DNA from: Micromonospora endolithica
GTDB taxonomy: Bacteria > Actinomycetota > Actinomycetes > Mycobacteriales > Micromonosporaceae
Reading direction: 5' to 3'
Length of the DNA: 64,000 nucleotides
Assembly (NCBI RefSeq): GCF_003626595.1
Contig: NZ_RBAK01000007.1
Span: forward strand, 1 to 64,000
In this document: one piece after another, positions 1 to 7,689 of the stretch
Layout of the letters: every line of letters begins with the position of its first letter
How positions within the stretch are numbered: the first letter of the stretch is position 1
Notes under the pieces: generated by a model
Database searches by the model: none
What the model was told of the DNA's origin: nothing
What the model saw: the letters and a program-made list of their open reading frames with translations, nothing else
Translations under genes and position numbers: made by a program

Positions 1-154
1 CGACCAGCGCCCAGCCCTGACTCTTGTGGCCCACTCGGACGATCTCGCCGTTGCGGATGTACCAGAGCACGCCCCGGCCGTCCCGTACGGTGGTCACCCG
101 CAGCCCCCCCCCGGTCCCGGTCCCGGTCCCGGTCCCGGTCCCGCGATCTTGCAC
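1..154 (-). pseudogene. Broken MscS-type mechanosensitive channel fragment
   Basis: Read on the minus strand, roughly the first 100 bases encode part of the cytoplasmic beta domain of an MscS-type channel (LRVTTVRDG, WYIRNGEIVRVG, SQGWALV). In intact relatives this block follows a short linker and the pore helices. Here the frame instead runs back into nine G and five GGGACC units, read as a Thr-Gly repeat, and then meets a stop codon beside a palindromic repeat. The open frame can start no earlier than a GTG at 154. The C-terminus lies outside the window. I read it as a 5'-truncated or interrupted gene. A collapse or misassembly at the GC-rich repeat is the main alternative. Confidence 0.5.
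104..142. repeat. C9 run plus five GGTCCC microsatellite units
   Basis: A run of nine C (104-112) is followed by five perfect GGTCCC hexamers (113-142). It sits exactly where the channel fragment loses its expected upstream sequence, so it may mark the break point. Slippage-prone and hard to sequence. Confidence 0.85.
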
Positions 155-216
155 TTCTGGTCGCCGTTACACCCCTTGTGGACCGATTTGCGGCGACCGA
201 AACTGCATGATCGTGG
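141..216. repeat. Intergenic palindromic repeat (GATCTTGCACTT family)
   Basis: Imperfect inverted repeat: left arm 141-166 (CCGCGATCTTGCACTTCTGG...) pairs with right arm 191-216 around a 24-base loop; the inner CGGCGACC/GGTCGCCG part is perfect. The outer core resembles the elements at 17933-17984 and 58741-58817. Probably a small dispersed palindromic element of this genome; function unknown. Confidence 0.6.
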
Positions 217-289
217 GGATGGACGTCGGGATGGGCGGGTTCGGGGTGCGGCGTCGCTGGGGGTGCTCGCCCCTCGGGGCGCGGAGCCG

Positions 290-295
290 TACCCT
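290..295 (+). promoter_or_regulatory. -10 box of a probable leaderless promoter
   Basis: TACCCT ends six bases before the GTG at 302, and there is no ribosome binding site. This is the arrangement of actinobacterial leaderless transcripts and supports 302 as the start rather than the longer frame from 26. Confidence 0.4.
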
Positions 296-301
296 TCGCG
301 G

Positions 302-2254
302 GTGACTGACGGCACCCCCGAGACGGACGAACCAGCAGCGATCGAGGGGACGCCGGTGGCCGCCGGAGGGGCCGCCGCGGAACCGCCCGCCGACGCGCCG
401 GTGGGCCCGACCGGGCCGGACGCCGAGTCCACCTCGGTCGATCCCGTGACGTCGCGCGTCCCGTCCGCCCCGGCGGCGGTTGTGTCGACACCGGTGCCGG
501 ACGAGCCGGGACAGCCGGCGTCCGGGTCCGCTGGGCGCGAAGCTGCCGGCACGCCGACCGACCGGCCCGCCCCGACCGACCCGTCCCGCCCCGCCGACTC
601 GGTGCCGGTTCCGCCCGTGCCCGCCCCGCCGGTACCCGCGTCCGGTCCGCCCGTGCCCGCCCCGCCGGTACCGGTGCCCACCGCCTCGGTCGGGCCGGGC
701 GCCGACGGGGACCGGAACGCGCCGACGGCGGTGCTGCCGAGGGCTGTCGGGCCGGATCGCGTGGCAGGGCCGCGTTCCCCGGACGGGGACGCGTCCACCG
801 TGATGATGCCGAAGGTCGCCACCGCACCGGCTCTGCCGGGGGAGGCGGGGAAGGTCGGGGAGGCACCGACCACCGTCATGCCGCGGGTCGCGCCGGAGGC
901 CCGGCCTCCGGATGACGCGCCGACCGCACTCGTGCCCCGGGTCGTCGACCCGGGGCAGGGCGCGGTGGGCGTACTCCCGGGGTCTGCGCCGCCTGCCCCC
1001 CGGCGGCGCTGGGCGCTGTGGACGGCGCTCGCCGCGGTCGTGGCCCTGCTCGCGTGCGGTCTGCCGGCGGCGTTGCTGGCCGGCGCGGTGGGTGACGCCG
1101 GGGCGGAGGCGCCCGGCGGGCGGCCGAGGGCGGTGTCGGACGACCCGGCGACGGCGGCCGCGCGGAAGCTCGGTGAGCGGATGGCCGCGCAGTTGGACCG
1201 GCAGTCGTCCGCGCTGCTGCGTGGCGACCGGGCGGGCTGGCTGGCGGTGGCCGAGCCGGCCGCGCACGCCGACCTGCGCCGGCGGTTCGCCGCGCTGCGG
1301 GCGCTCCGGGTGACCGGTTGGGCGGCCGAGCCGACCGGCCTGCCCACCCCGGTGGACGGCCGGCCGGGGGAGTGGCGGCTGCTGGTGGAGTTCCGGTACT
1401 GCTTCGTGGTGCGGGACTGCCGGACCAGCCCGGTGTTGACCGCGACCCGCTGGCGGGACGGGCCGGCGCCCCGGCTGACCGCCGTGGAACCGTCCCGGTC
1501 GGCGGAGACCGGTACCCGGCCGTGGGAGGTCAGCGACCTGGTGGTCGCGGTCGGCAAACGCACCGTGGTGGCCACCACGCCGGCGCAGCGGCGCAAGCTG
1601 CCCACCCTGCTGGCCCAGGCCGAGGCGGCGGCGCGGACCGCCGACGCGTGGGCGGTCGGCGGCCGGGTGCCGGACCGGTACCGGGTGTTCTACGCCGGGC
1701 GGTCGGAGTGGCAGCGCTGGTACGGCGGCGGCCGTCCGAAGTGGACCGGTGGGTACGCGGTCACCGTCGGCGGCGGCCACCACGAGGTGGTGCTGAACGC
1801 CGAGGGTCTGACCAGCAGCGGGCTGGACGACCTGCTCCGCCACGAGCTGACCCACGCGGCTTCGCTGCCCGAGCGCGGCTACCCGGGCGAGTCGACGTGG
1901 TGGCTGGTGGAGGGGTTGGCCGAGTACGCGGGTGCCGACGGCCGGTCGATCGGCCGGTACCCGGGGCTGGCCGACGCGCGCCGGCTGCTCGCCGGGGGCT
2001 GGGACGGCCGGCTGGACACGTTGACCCCCGCCGCCAACGCCCCGGCCGCCCGGGTGAGCGGCAGCTACGGCATCTCCTACCTGGCCGTACGGCACCTCAC
2101 CGACCGGTACGGCCCGGCCCGACTGCTCGCCTTCTTCGGCGCGGTGGTGCACGACCGCCGGACGTTGGACGAGGCCGCCGAGGCGGCGTTCGGTGAGCCG
2201 TGGTCGCGCCTGCACGACGACTGCGTGACGTACGCCCGGTCGGTGGTCGGCTGA
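302..2254 (+). CDS. Membrane-anchored metallopeptidase-like protein
   Basis: About 650 residues from the GTG at 302. The frame stays open back to 26, but that stretch crosses the microsatellite and palindrome, so the later start is preferred. Residues 1-230 are a Pro/Val/Ala-rich cytoplasmic region with short repeats of the type APPVPASGPPVPAPPVP. One transmembrane helix follows at about 234-264. The outer part carries HELTH near residue 514 and a downstream WLVEGLAEY glutamate near 537. That is the HExxH...E layout of zinc-dependent gluzincin peptidases, so an extracytoplasmic zinc peptidase is likely. The substrate is unknown and I do not recognise an orthologue. Confidence 0.8.
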   Translation: MTDGTPETDEPAAIEGTPVAAGGAAAEPPADAPVGPTGPDAESTSVDPVTSRVPSAPAAVVSTPVPDEPGQPASGSAGREAAGTPTDRPAPTDPSRPADSVPVPPVPAPPVPASGPPVPAPPVPVPTASVGPGADGDRNAPTAVLPRAVGPDRVAGPRSPDGDASTVMMPKVATAPALPGEAGKVGEAPTTVMPRVAPEARPPDDAPTALVPRVVDPGQGAVGVLPGSAPPAPRRRWALWTALAAVVALLACGLPAALLAGAVGDAGAEAPGGRPRAVSDDPATAAARKLGERMAAQLDRQSSALLRGDRAGWLAVAEPAAHADLRRRFAALRALRVTGWAAEPTGLPTPVDGRPGEWRLLVEFRYCFVVRDCRTSPVLTATRWRDGPAPRLTAVEPSRSAETGTRPWEVSDLVVAVGKRTVVATTPAQRRKLPTLLAQAEAAARTADAWAVGGRVPDRYRVFYAGRSEWQRWYGGGRPKWTGGYAVTVGGGHHEVVLNAEGLTSSGLDDLLRHELTHAASLPERGYPGESTWWLVEGLAEYAGADGRSIGRYPGLADARRLLAGGWDGRLDTLTPAANAPAARVSGSYGISYLAVRHLTDRYGPARLLAFFGAVVHDRRTLDEAAEAAFGEPWSRLHDDCVTYARSVVG

Positions 2255-2292
2255 CCGCCCGGCGGCGCATCGTCCCCCGTCGACCTGCGCCG

Positions 2293-2298
2293 TAGCAT
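2293..2298 (+). promoter_or_regulatory. -10 box of a probable leaderless promoter
   Basis: TAGCAT ends seven bases before the in-frame GTG at 2306 and overlaps the alternative ATG at 2297. This argues that translation starts at 2306. Confidence 0.4.
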
Positions 2299-2305
2299 GG
2301 TGCGC

Positions 2306-3691
2306 GTGCCCCGCACCGACCCGCCGCGGCTGGGTGCAGCCACGCGGCCCCGCCTGCTCACCGCCCTGCTCGCCGTCGCCGTCCTGACCACCACCACCGC
2401 CGCCTCCTGTTCCGACGACGAGTCTCCGGTGACCCTGGCCGCCGCCGCCCGCGCCGCCGTCTCCGAGGTGATCGACGCCCCGGCCACCGTGGTCGCCCGT
2501 TCCGCCGCCACCCTCACCGCCCCGAGCGACGGCACGCTGGTCAGCCTCCGGGTGCAACCCGGCCAGCGGGTCAAGCGGGGTCAGGTGCTGGCCGTGCTCG
2601 ACTCCCCGGCGGCCCGCGACCGGCTCCGGCAGGCGAAGCGGGCGCTGACCGCGGCCGAACGGGCCGGCCGGACCGGTGGCGGGGGCGCGGACCTGCGCGG
2701 CGGCCTGCGCGGCACCGACAAGGCCGCGGACGAGACGTACGCGGCGGCCCGCGCCGCCGCCGACCGGATCAGCGACCCGAAGCTGCGGGACGCGCTGCTG
2801 CTCCAGGTCCGCACCGCGCAGCAGCGTTACGACAGCGCCGCCCGCGCCGCCGACCAGGCCCTGCGCGCGGTGCAGCGCGGCGTCAGCAACCTCAACTCCG
2901 CGGTCGGCGCGCTGTCCGCCGCGCAACGGCTCCAGGCCCGGCAGGCGTACGACCTGGCGAAGGCGGCCGTCGACGCGTTGACCCTGCGCGCCCCGATCGC
3001 CGGCGTGGTGCAGCCCGGCGGGACCGCCGCCGGTGGGGTGTCCCCGGAGGCGCTGGCCGGCCTGCTGGGCGGTGGCGCGGCGGCCGGGCTCGACCCGTCC
3101 GTGCTCGGCCCGGCACCGGCCGGCCCGCCGCCCGGGGTGGACGTCGCGGTGCCGGAGGGTGCTCGGGTGACCGCCGGCAGCCCGGTGTTGACCATCGTGG
3201 ACACCGGCGAGTTGGGCCTGCTGGCCGAGGTCGACGAGACCGACGTGCTGCTGGTCCGGGCCGGGCTCACCGCCGCGGTCGAGCTGGACGCGGTGACCGG
3301 TGCGACCTACGACGCCACGGTCCGCTCGGTGGACGTGCTGCCGGTCAGCTCGGCCCGGGGCGGGGTCAGCTACCGGGTACGGCTCACGCTCGGCCCGGGT
3401 CGCTTCGGCGAGGCCGAACCGGCGCCCGCGCCGCGGCCGGGCATGAACGCGGTGGTGCGGCTACGGGTCCGGGAGGCCGCCGACGCGATCACCGTGCCGG
3501 CCTCGGCGGTCTTCTCGGCCGACGGGCGGGACACGGTGTGGGTGGTCCGGGACGGCCGGGCCGACCGGGCGCCGGTCACCCTCGGCGTGCAGGGACAGGA
3601 CCTGGTGCAGATCGTCAGCGGCGTGCAGGCCGGCGACCGGATCGTGGTGCGCGGTACCGACCAGGTCCGCGACGGCCAGGAGGTCCGGTGA
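2306..3691 (+). CDS. HlyD/MacA-type efflux adaptor lipoprotein
   Basis: About 461 residues. The N-terminus has a hydrophobic signal ending in TTAASC, a lipobox-like site, so the protein is probably anchored outside the membrane. A biotinyl-lipoyl-like half (VSLRVQPGQRVKRGQVLAVLDS, near residue 80) is followed by an alanine-rich coiled coil and a second lipoyl half plus beta barrel (TLRAPIAGVVQPG; ITVPASAVF). This is the membrane-fusion/adaptor fold of MacA and RND systems. It is the first gene of a run with the ATPase (4-base gap) and the FtsX permease, so the three probably form one export or envelope-stress complex. The ATG at 2297 is the alternative start. The substrate is unknown. Confidence 0.85.
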   Translation: MPRTDPPRLGAATRPRLLTALLAVAVLTTTTAASCSDDESPVTLAAAARAAVSEVIDAPATVVARSAATLTAPSDGTLVSLRVQPGQRVKRGQVLAVLDSPAARDRLRQAKRALTAAERAGRTGGGGADLRGGLRGTDKAADETYAAARAAADRISDPKLRDALLLQVRTAQQRYDSAARAADQALRAVQRGVSNLNSAVGALSAAQRLQARQAYDLAKAAVDALTLRAPIAGVVQPGGTAAGGVSPEALAGLLGGGAAAGLDPSVLGPAPAGPPPGVDVAVPEGARVTAGSPVLTIVDTGELGLLAEVDETDVLLVRAGLTAAVELDAVTGATYDATVRSVDVLPVSSARGGVSYRVRLTLGPGRFGEAEPAPAPRPGMNAVVRLRVREAADAITVPASAVFSADGRDTVWVVRDGRADRAPVTLGVQGQDLVQIVSGVQAGDRIVVRGTDQVRDGQEVR

Positions 3692-3695
3692 GCCG

Positions 3696-4640
3696 GTGCC
3701 GGCGGGTCCGGTGCCGCCGGTGAGCGCCGCCCCGGCCGCGATCGAGGCGGTCGACGTGTCCCGGACGTACCAGCTCGACGGGGTGTCCGTACCGGCCCTG
3801 CGCGGGGTGACGTTGACCGTGGCACCGGGTGACTACGTGGCGCTGGTCGGCCCGTCCGGGTCCGGCAAGTCGACCCTGATGCACCTGCTCGGCGGTCTGG
3901 ACCGGCCCACCGGCGGCCGGCTGGTGATCGGCGGCCGGGACGTGGCCAGCCTGTCCGCGCCGGAGTTGGCGGTGCTGCGCAACGAGACCATCGGCTTCGT
4001 GTTCCAGGCGTTCCACCTGCTGCCGCGTACCTCCGCGGTGGACAACGTGGCGCTGCCGCTGGTCTACCGGGGGGTGGGCGCCCGGCAACGGCGGGAGCGG
4101 GCGGCGGCGATGCTCGGCCGGGTCGGTCTCGGGCACCGGCTGGGCCACCGGCCCAACCAGCTCTCCGGCGGCGAGCAGCAGCGGGTGGCCATCGCCCGGG
4201 CCCTGGTGACCGACCCGACGGTGCTGCTCGCCGACGAGCCGACCGGCAACCTGGACAGCGTGACCGGCGCGGCCGTCCTGGAACTGCTGGAACGCCTCAA
4301 CGCCGAGTCCGGGGTGGCGCTGGTGATGGTCACCCACGACCAGGAGGTGGCCGCCCGGGCCGGCCGGCGCATCGCGATGCGCGACGGCGTGGTGGTCGCC
4401 GACAGCGCCGCCAGCCCCGCCGAGCCCGCCGCCCCGGCGTCCGGCCTGGTCGGTGCCGCTCATGATCCACCGCCGTCGGGGGGCGATGGCGGACCTGCCA
4501 CACTGGTGCCCGCTCCCAGCGCGGAGCCCCGGTCCGCGTCCGGAAGCGGCCCGGGGCACCCGCCCGGTGGCTCCGGTGGCGCCGCCGGAGCCACCGGGCG
4601 CCTTCCGCGTCCGGGCGAGCCGGACGGGGCCGACCGGTGA
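3696..4640 (+). CDS. MacB-type ABC transporter ATP-binding protein
   Basis: 314 residues. Walker A GPSGSGKST near residue 52, signature LSGGEQQRV near 155 and Walker B VLLADEPTGN near 177 place it in the LolD/MacB/FtsE-like family that drives FtsX-type permeases. The GTG start has AGGAGG (3678-3683) 12 bases upstream, inside the end of the adaptor gene; GTG codons at 3711 and 3720 are alternatives. Its stop overlaps the GTG of the permease gene, which implies translational coupling. Odd: after the ATPase core (about residue 240) there is a Pro/Gly/Ala-rich tail of about 70 residues that the family does not usually have. It probably powers export or mechanotransmission with its two neighbours. 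Confidence 0.92.
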   Translation: MPAGPVPPVSAAPAAIEAVDVSRTYQLDGVSVPALRGVTLTVAPGDYVALVGPSGSGKSTLMHLLGGLDRPTGGRLVIGGRDVASLSAPELAVLRNETIGFVFQAFHLLPRTSAVDNVALPLVYRGVGARQRRERAAAMLGRVGLGHRLGHRPNQLSGGEQQRVAIARALVTDPTVLLADEPTGNLDSVTGAAVLELLERLNAESGVALVMVTHDQEVAARAGRRIAMRDGVVVADSAASPAEPAAPASGLVGAAHDPPPSGGDGGPATLVPAPSAEPRSASGSGPGHPPGGSGGAAGATGRLPRPGEPDGADR

Positions 4641-5821
4641 GGGTGGCCGAGGCCTGGCGGGTGGCCCTGGACGCGCTGCGCGCGAACCGGCTGCGCAGCG
4701 CGTTGACCATGCTCGGTGTGATCATCGGGGTGGCCTCGGTGGTCATCCTGGTGGCGATCGGCACCGGCACGAAGCAGCGGGTGGAGCAGCAGGTCGAGGG
4801 ACTCGGGTCGAACCTGCTGCTGGTGGTGCCCGGCCGGCTGGACGTGGGTGCCGCCCCGGCGGTGTCCCCGCTGACCCTGGACGACGCCGACGCCGTCTCC
4901 CGGGTGGTGGGCGACCCGGACCGGGTGGCGGTCACCGTCGCCTCCGGCGCCACCGTACGGGCCGGCAACCGCTCCGACTTCAGCACCCTGCAGGGGGTCC
5001 TGGAGACCACCCCGTCGGTGTTCACCCGCGACCTGGCCCGGGGCCGCTACCTCACCGGCTCCGACGTGGACACCAGCCGGCGGGTGGCGATACTCGGCGC
5101 GTCGGTGGCCCGGGCTCTCTTCCCGGACCGGGACCCGGTCGGCCAGCAGATCACCGTCTCCGGGGTGCGGTTCCGGGTGATCGGGGTCTTCGCCCCGCTG
5201 GGCCAGAGCCTCGGCGTGGACCGCGACGACGAGGTACACGTGCCGGTCACCGCCGCCCAGCGGCTCTACGGCACCCAGCGGGTCGACGGGATCGCGGTGA
5301 AGGCCCCGGACCGGGAGCGGATCGACGAGCTGGGCGAGCGGATCGTCGCGGAGCTGACCCGGCGGCACCCGGGCGTCGAGTTCAGCGCGGTCACCCAGGA
5401 GCAGATCCTCGGCGTGCTCGGCGACATCCTCGGCATCCTGACCGGCGTGCTGGCCGCGATCGCCGGCATCTCGCTGCTGGTCGGCGGCGTCGGGGTCTCC
5501 AACATCATGCTGGTGTCGGTCCGGGAGCGGACCCGGGAGATCGGCCTGCGCAAGGCGGTCGGCGCCCGGCCCCGGGACATCGGTGTGCAGTTCCTGCTGG
5601 AGGCGGTGCTGCTCACCTCGATCGGCGGGCTCACCGGGATGGCGCTGGGAGTCGGCACCGCGCTGCTGGTCGACGCGCTCTCGCCGATCCCGGCGGCGAT
5701 CACCTGGTGGTCGCTGGCACTGGCGTTCGGCGTCTCGGCGGCGGTGGGGATCGTCTTCGGGGTGGTGCCCGCCCAGCGGGCCGGCCGGCTGGACCCGGTG
5801 GTGGCGCTGCGGGCCGAGTGA
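4637..5821 (+). CDS. MacB/FtsX-type ABC transporter permease
   Basis: 394 residues. An N-terminal transmembrane helix (ALTMLGVIIGVASVVILVAIG) is followed by a large extracytoplasmic MacB-PCD-like domain (about 50-260) and a C-terminal FtsX unit of three helices (GVLAAIAGISLLVGGVGVSNIMLVSVRERTREIGLRKAVGARPRDI, in pieces). The RERTREIGLRKAVGA motif is the hallmark of the family. The start GTG overlaps the ATPase stop (GTGA). It should form a homodimer with the ATPase and work with the adaptor encoded two genes upstream. Confidence 0.93.
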   Translation: MRVAEAWRVALDALRANRLRSALTMLGVIIGVASVVILVAIGTGTKQRVEQQVEGLGSNLLLVVPGRLDVGAAPAVSPLTLDDADAVSRVVGDPDRVAVTVASGATVRAGNRSDFSTLQGVLETTPSVFTRDLARGRYLTGSDVDTSRRVAILGASVARALFPDRDPVGQQITVSGVRFRVIGVFAPLGQSLGVDRDDEVHVPVTAAQRLYGTQRVDGIAVKAPDRERIDELGERIVAELTRRHPGVEFSAVTQEQILGVLGDILGILTGVLAAIAGISLLVGGVGVSNIMLVSVRERTREIGLRKAVGARPRDIGVQFLLEAVLLTSIGGLTGMALGVGTALLVDALSPIPAAITWWSLALAFGVSAAVGIVFGVVPAQRAGRLDPVVALRAE

Positions 5822-5968
5822 CGCGCCGATTTCGGGTTCAGTTGCACGAAGGGATCGCGCCGGTCACAGCCGTCCCGCTACGGTACTGGTAACACGCGCG
5901 TCGCCGGCCCGGGCGGGGAGCATCCCCCCGGGATGGCACGCGCCGGGCATGGGATGGGTCGGTGAGCC

Positions 5969-6178
5969 ATGGCCGGGTCGCAGTCCGACGGTCGGCTGTC
6001 GGATGTCAAGTTCCTCACCGTCGCCGAGGTGGCGACGGTCATGCGGGTGTCGAAGATGACGGTCTACCGCCTGGTGCACAGCGGTGAGCTGACCGCGGTG
6101 CGGGTGGGGCGGTCGTTCCGCGTCCCGGAGCACGCCGTGCACGAATACCTGCGTGGCGCCTTCCAGGAGACCGCCTGA
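5969..6178 (+). CDS. Excisionase-family helix-turn-helix protein (Rv0500A-like)
   Basis: 69 residues. The core FLTVAEVATVMRVSKMTVYRLVHSGELTAVRVGRSFRVPEHAVHEYL is a complete winged-helix domain of the MerR/excisionase type with the usual GRSFRVPE wing. It is followed at 6395 by the 33-residue bS22 gene and then an epimerase and an acyltransferase. This order is conserved in actinobacteria (Rv0500A, Rv0500B, Rv0501, Rv0502), so despite the 'excisionase' label this is a chromosomal regulator, not a phage gene. Its target is not known to me. Confidence 0.85.
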   Translation: MAGSQSDGRLSDVKFLTVAEVATVMRVSKMTVYRLVHSGELTAVRVGRSFRVPEHAVHEYLRGAFQETA

Positions 6179-6394
6179 GCGATGCCTCGGGCAGCCGACC
6201 GGAGGCCCGGTGACGAGCATCGTGGGGCCGCGTTGGTCCTGCTGATGCTCTGCGGCTACCCTGGACCCCGACCGTGACCGCAGGAGCACGTCCCCGCTCG
6301 TCCCGCTGGTCCGGTCCGTTGTCCGCAAGCGGTCGCCGACGCCATCCGTGGCGTTCTCCGGTCCGCCCCGCACGTTGCATCGAAAGGCTGTCGT

Positions 6395-6496
6395 ATGGGC
6401 TCGGTGGTCAAGAAGCGCCGCAAGCGCATGGCTAAGAAGAAGCACCGCAAGCTGCTGCGCAAGACCCGCGTCCAGCGTCGCCGTCTCGGCAAGTGA
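6395..6496 (+). CDS. 30S ribosomal protein bS22 (AURKAIP1/COX24-domain peptide)
   Basis: A 33-residue, extremely basic protein: MGSVVKKRRKRMAKKKHRK, then LLRKTRVQRRRLGK. It is nearly identical to the small actinobacterial protein encoded by Rv0500B and described in mycobacterial ribosome structures as bS22. An AAGG element lies about 8 bases before the ATG. Its place between the HTH gene and the epimerase gene is the conserved one. A GC-rich hairpin follows directly, so it probably has its own high-level transcript. Confidence 0.9.
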   Translation: MGSVVKKRRKRMAKKKHRKLLRKTRVQRRRLGK

Positions 6497-6501
6497 CCGG
6501 G

Positions 6502-6518
6502 GCCGGGCCTGGCCCGGC
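6502..6518 (+). terminator. GC-rich hairpin after bS22
   Basis: GCCGGG-CCTGG-CCCGGC forms a perfect stem six bases after the bS22 stop. There is no U tract, as is common for actinobacterial terminators. Confidence 0.45.
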
Positions 6519-6606
6519 ACCCGTCGTCACTTGCCAACTGTCGACCCTCGGAGGCTCAGGTGATCAGGCCGTGCACGTTCCGGCTCGGTCCGTCCTGCCA
6601 GGGTAG

Positions 6607-7689
6607 GTGCACGACATGACCCCCGGTGGCACCCCAGGTGCTCCGGGGGTCGTCGTCGTGACCGGGGTCAGCCGCTACCTCGGCGCGCACGTGGCCGCCC
6701 GGCTCGCCGCCGACCCGCGCATCGAGCGGGTCATCGGCGTGGACCCGCCGGAGCCGGGCGCCGAGTTCACCGACCTGCTCGACCGGGTCGAGCGGATCCG
6801 GGTCGACGCCGGCTCGATCGGTGGTCTCCTCGCCGACCTGGACGTCGACGCGGTCGTCCACCTCGCCCTGGTCAGTTCCCCGGACCCGCAGCACGGCGGG
6901 CGGTCGGCGATGAAGGACCAGAACGTCATCGGCACCATGCAGCTGCTCGCCGCCTGCCAGCGGGCACCCCGGCTGCGCAAGCTGGTGGTCCGCTCGTCGA
7001 CGGCCGCGTACGGGGCCTCCTTCCGGGACCCGGCGGTCTTCACCGAGGACACCGAGCCGCGCGAGGTGCCGCGTGGCGGCTTCGGCCGCGACATCCTGGA
7101 CATCGAGGGGTACGTGCGCGGCTTCCGCCGCCGCCGCCCCGGCACCACCGTCACCGTGCTGCGCTTCGCGCCGTTCATCGGGTCGACCGCCGACACCACG
7201 CTGACCCGCTACTTCTCCCAGCCGCTGGTGCCCACCGTCTTCGGCCGGGACCCGAGGTTGCAGTTCCTGCACTTCGACGACGCGCTGGAGGTGCTGCACC
7301 GGTCGATCGTCGAGGACCATTCCGGCACCTTCAACGTCGCCGGTCCGGGGGTGCTGGCGCTGTCCCAGGCCATCCGGCGGGCCGGCCGGGTGGCACTGCC
7401 GGTCCTCGAACCGGGCCTGTCCGGTGCCGCCGCGCTGGCCCGCAGCCTCGGTTTCGGGCGGGTCGGCCTGGACCAGGTCGACCTCTTCGTGCATGGCCGG
7501 GTGGTCGACACCGGCCGGCTGGAGCGGGAGTTCGGCTTCACGCCCCGCTCGACCGCCGCCGCCTTCGAGGACTTCATCGCGGCCCACCGCGGCGGCGCCG
7601 TGGTCAGCCGGGACCAGTTGGCCGTCGCCGAGCGGCTGGTGCGCGAGGGCATCCGGCAGGTCCGTGCCGCCGTCGAGGAGCGGTCGTGA
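6607..7689 (+). CDS. NAD-dependent epimerase/dehydratase family protein (SDR)
   Basis: 360 residues. N-terminal Rossmann motif VVVVTGVSRYLGAHVAARLA; the acidic end of beta-2 (GVDPP) suits NAD(H). An SSTAAYG segment stands at the catalytic Ser/Tyr position of extended SDRs, and the C-terminal half resembles the sugar-nucleotide epimerase fold. Orthologue by position of mycobacterial Rv0501 ('galE2'). GTG at 6607 or ATG at 6616 are possible starts. The stop overlaps the start of the acyltransferase gene (GTGA), so the two are co-translated and may act together on a lipid or glycolipid. The real substrate is unknown. Confidence 0.88.
   Translation: MHDMTPGGTPGAPGVVVVTGVSRYLGAHVAARLAADPRIERVIGVDPPEPGAEFTDLLDRVERIRVDAGSIGGLLADLDVDAVVHLALVSSPDPQHGGRSAMKDQNVIGTMQLLAACQRAPRLRKLVVRSSTAAYGASFRDPAVFTEDTEPREVPRGGFGRDILDIEGYVRGFRRRRPGTTVTVLRFAPFIGSTADTTLTRYFSQPLVPTVFGRDPRLQFLHFDDALEVLHRSIVEDHSGTFNVAGPGVLALSQAIRRAGRVALPVLEPGLSGAAALARSLGFGRVGLDQVDLFVHGRVVDTGRLEREFGFTPRSTAAAFEDFIAAHRGGAVVSRDQLAVAERLVREGIRQVRAAVEERS

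Noticed and set aside
94..2926. Very long minus-strand open frames over the first two genes
   Set aside because: Arg/Gly/Pro-rich shadow frames caused by high GC; no motifs, and the opposite strand holds clear domains.
5969..6178. Phage excisionase marking a prophage
   Set aside because: The gene sits in a conserved chromosomal block with bS22 and the epimerase gene; no phage genes are near.
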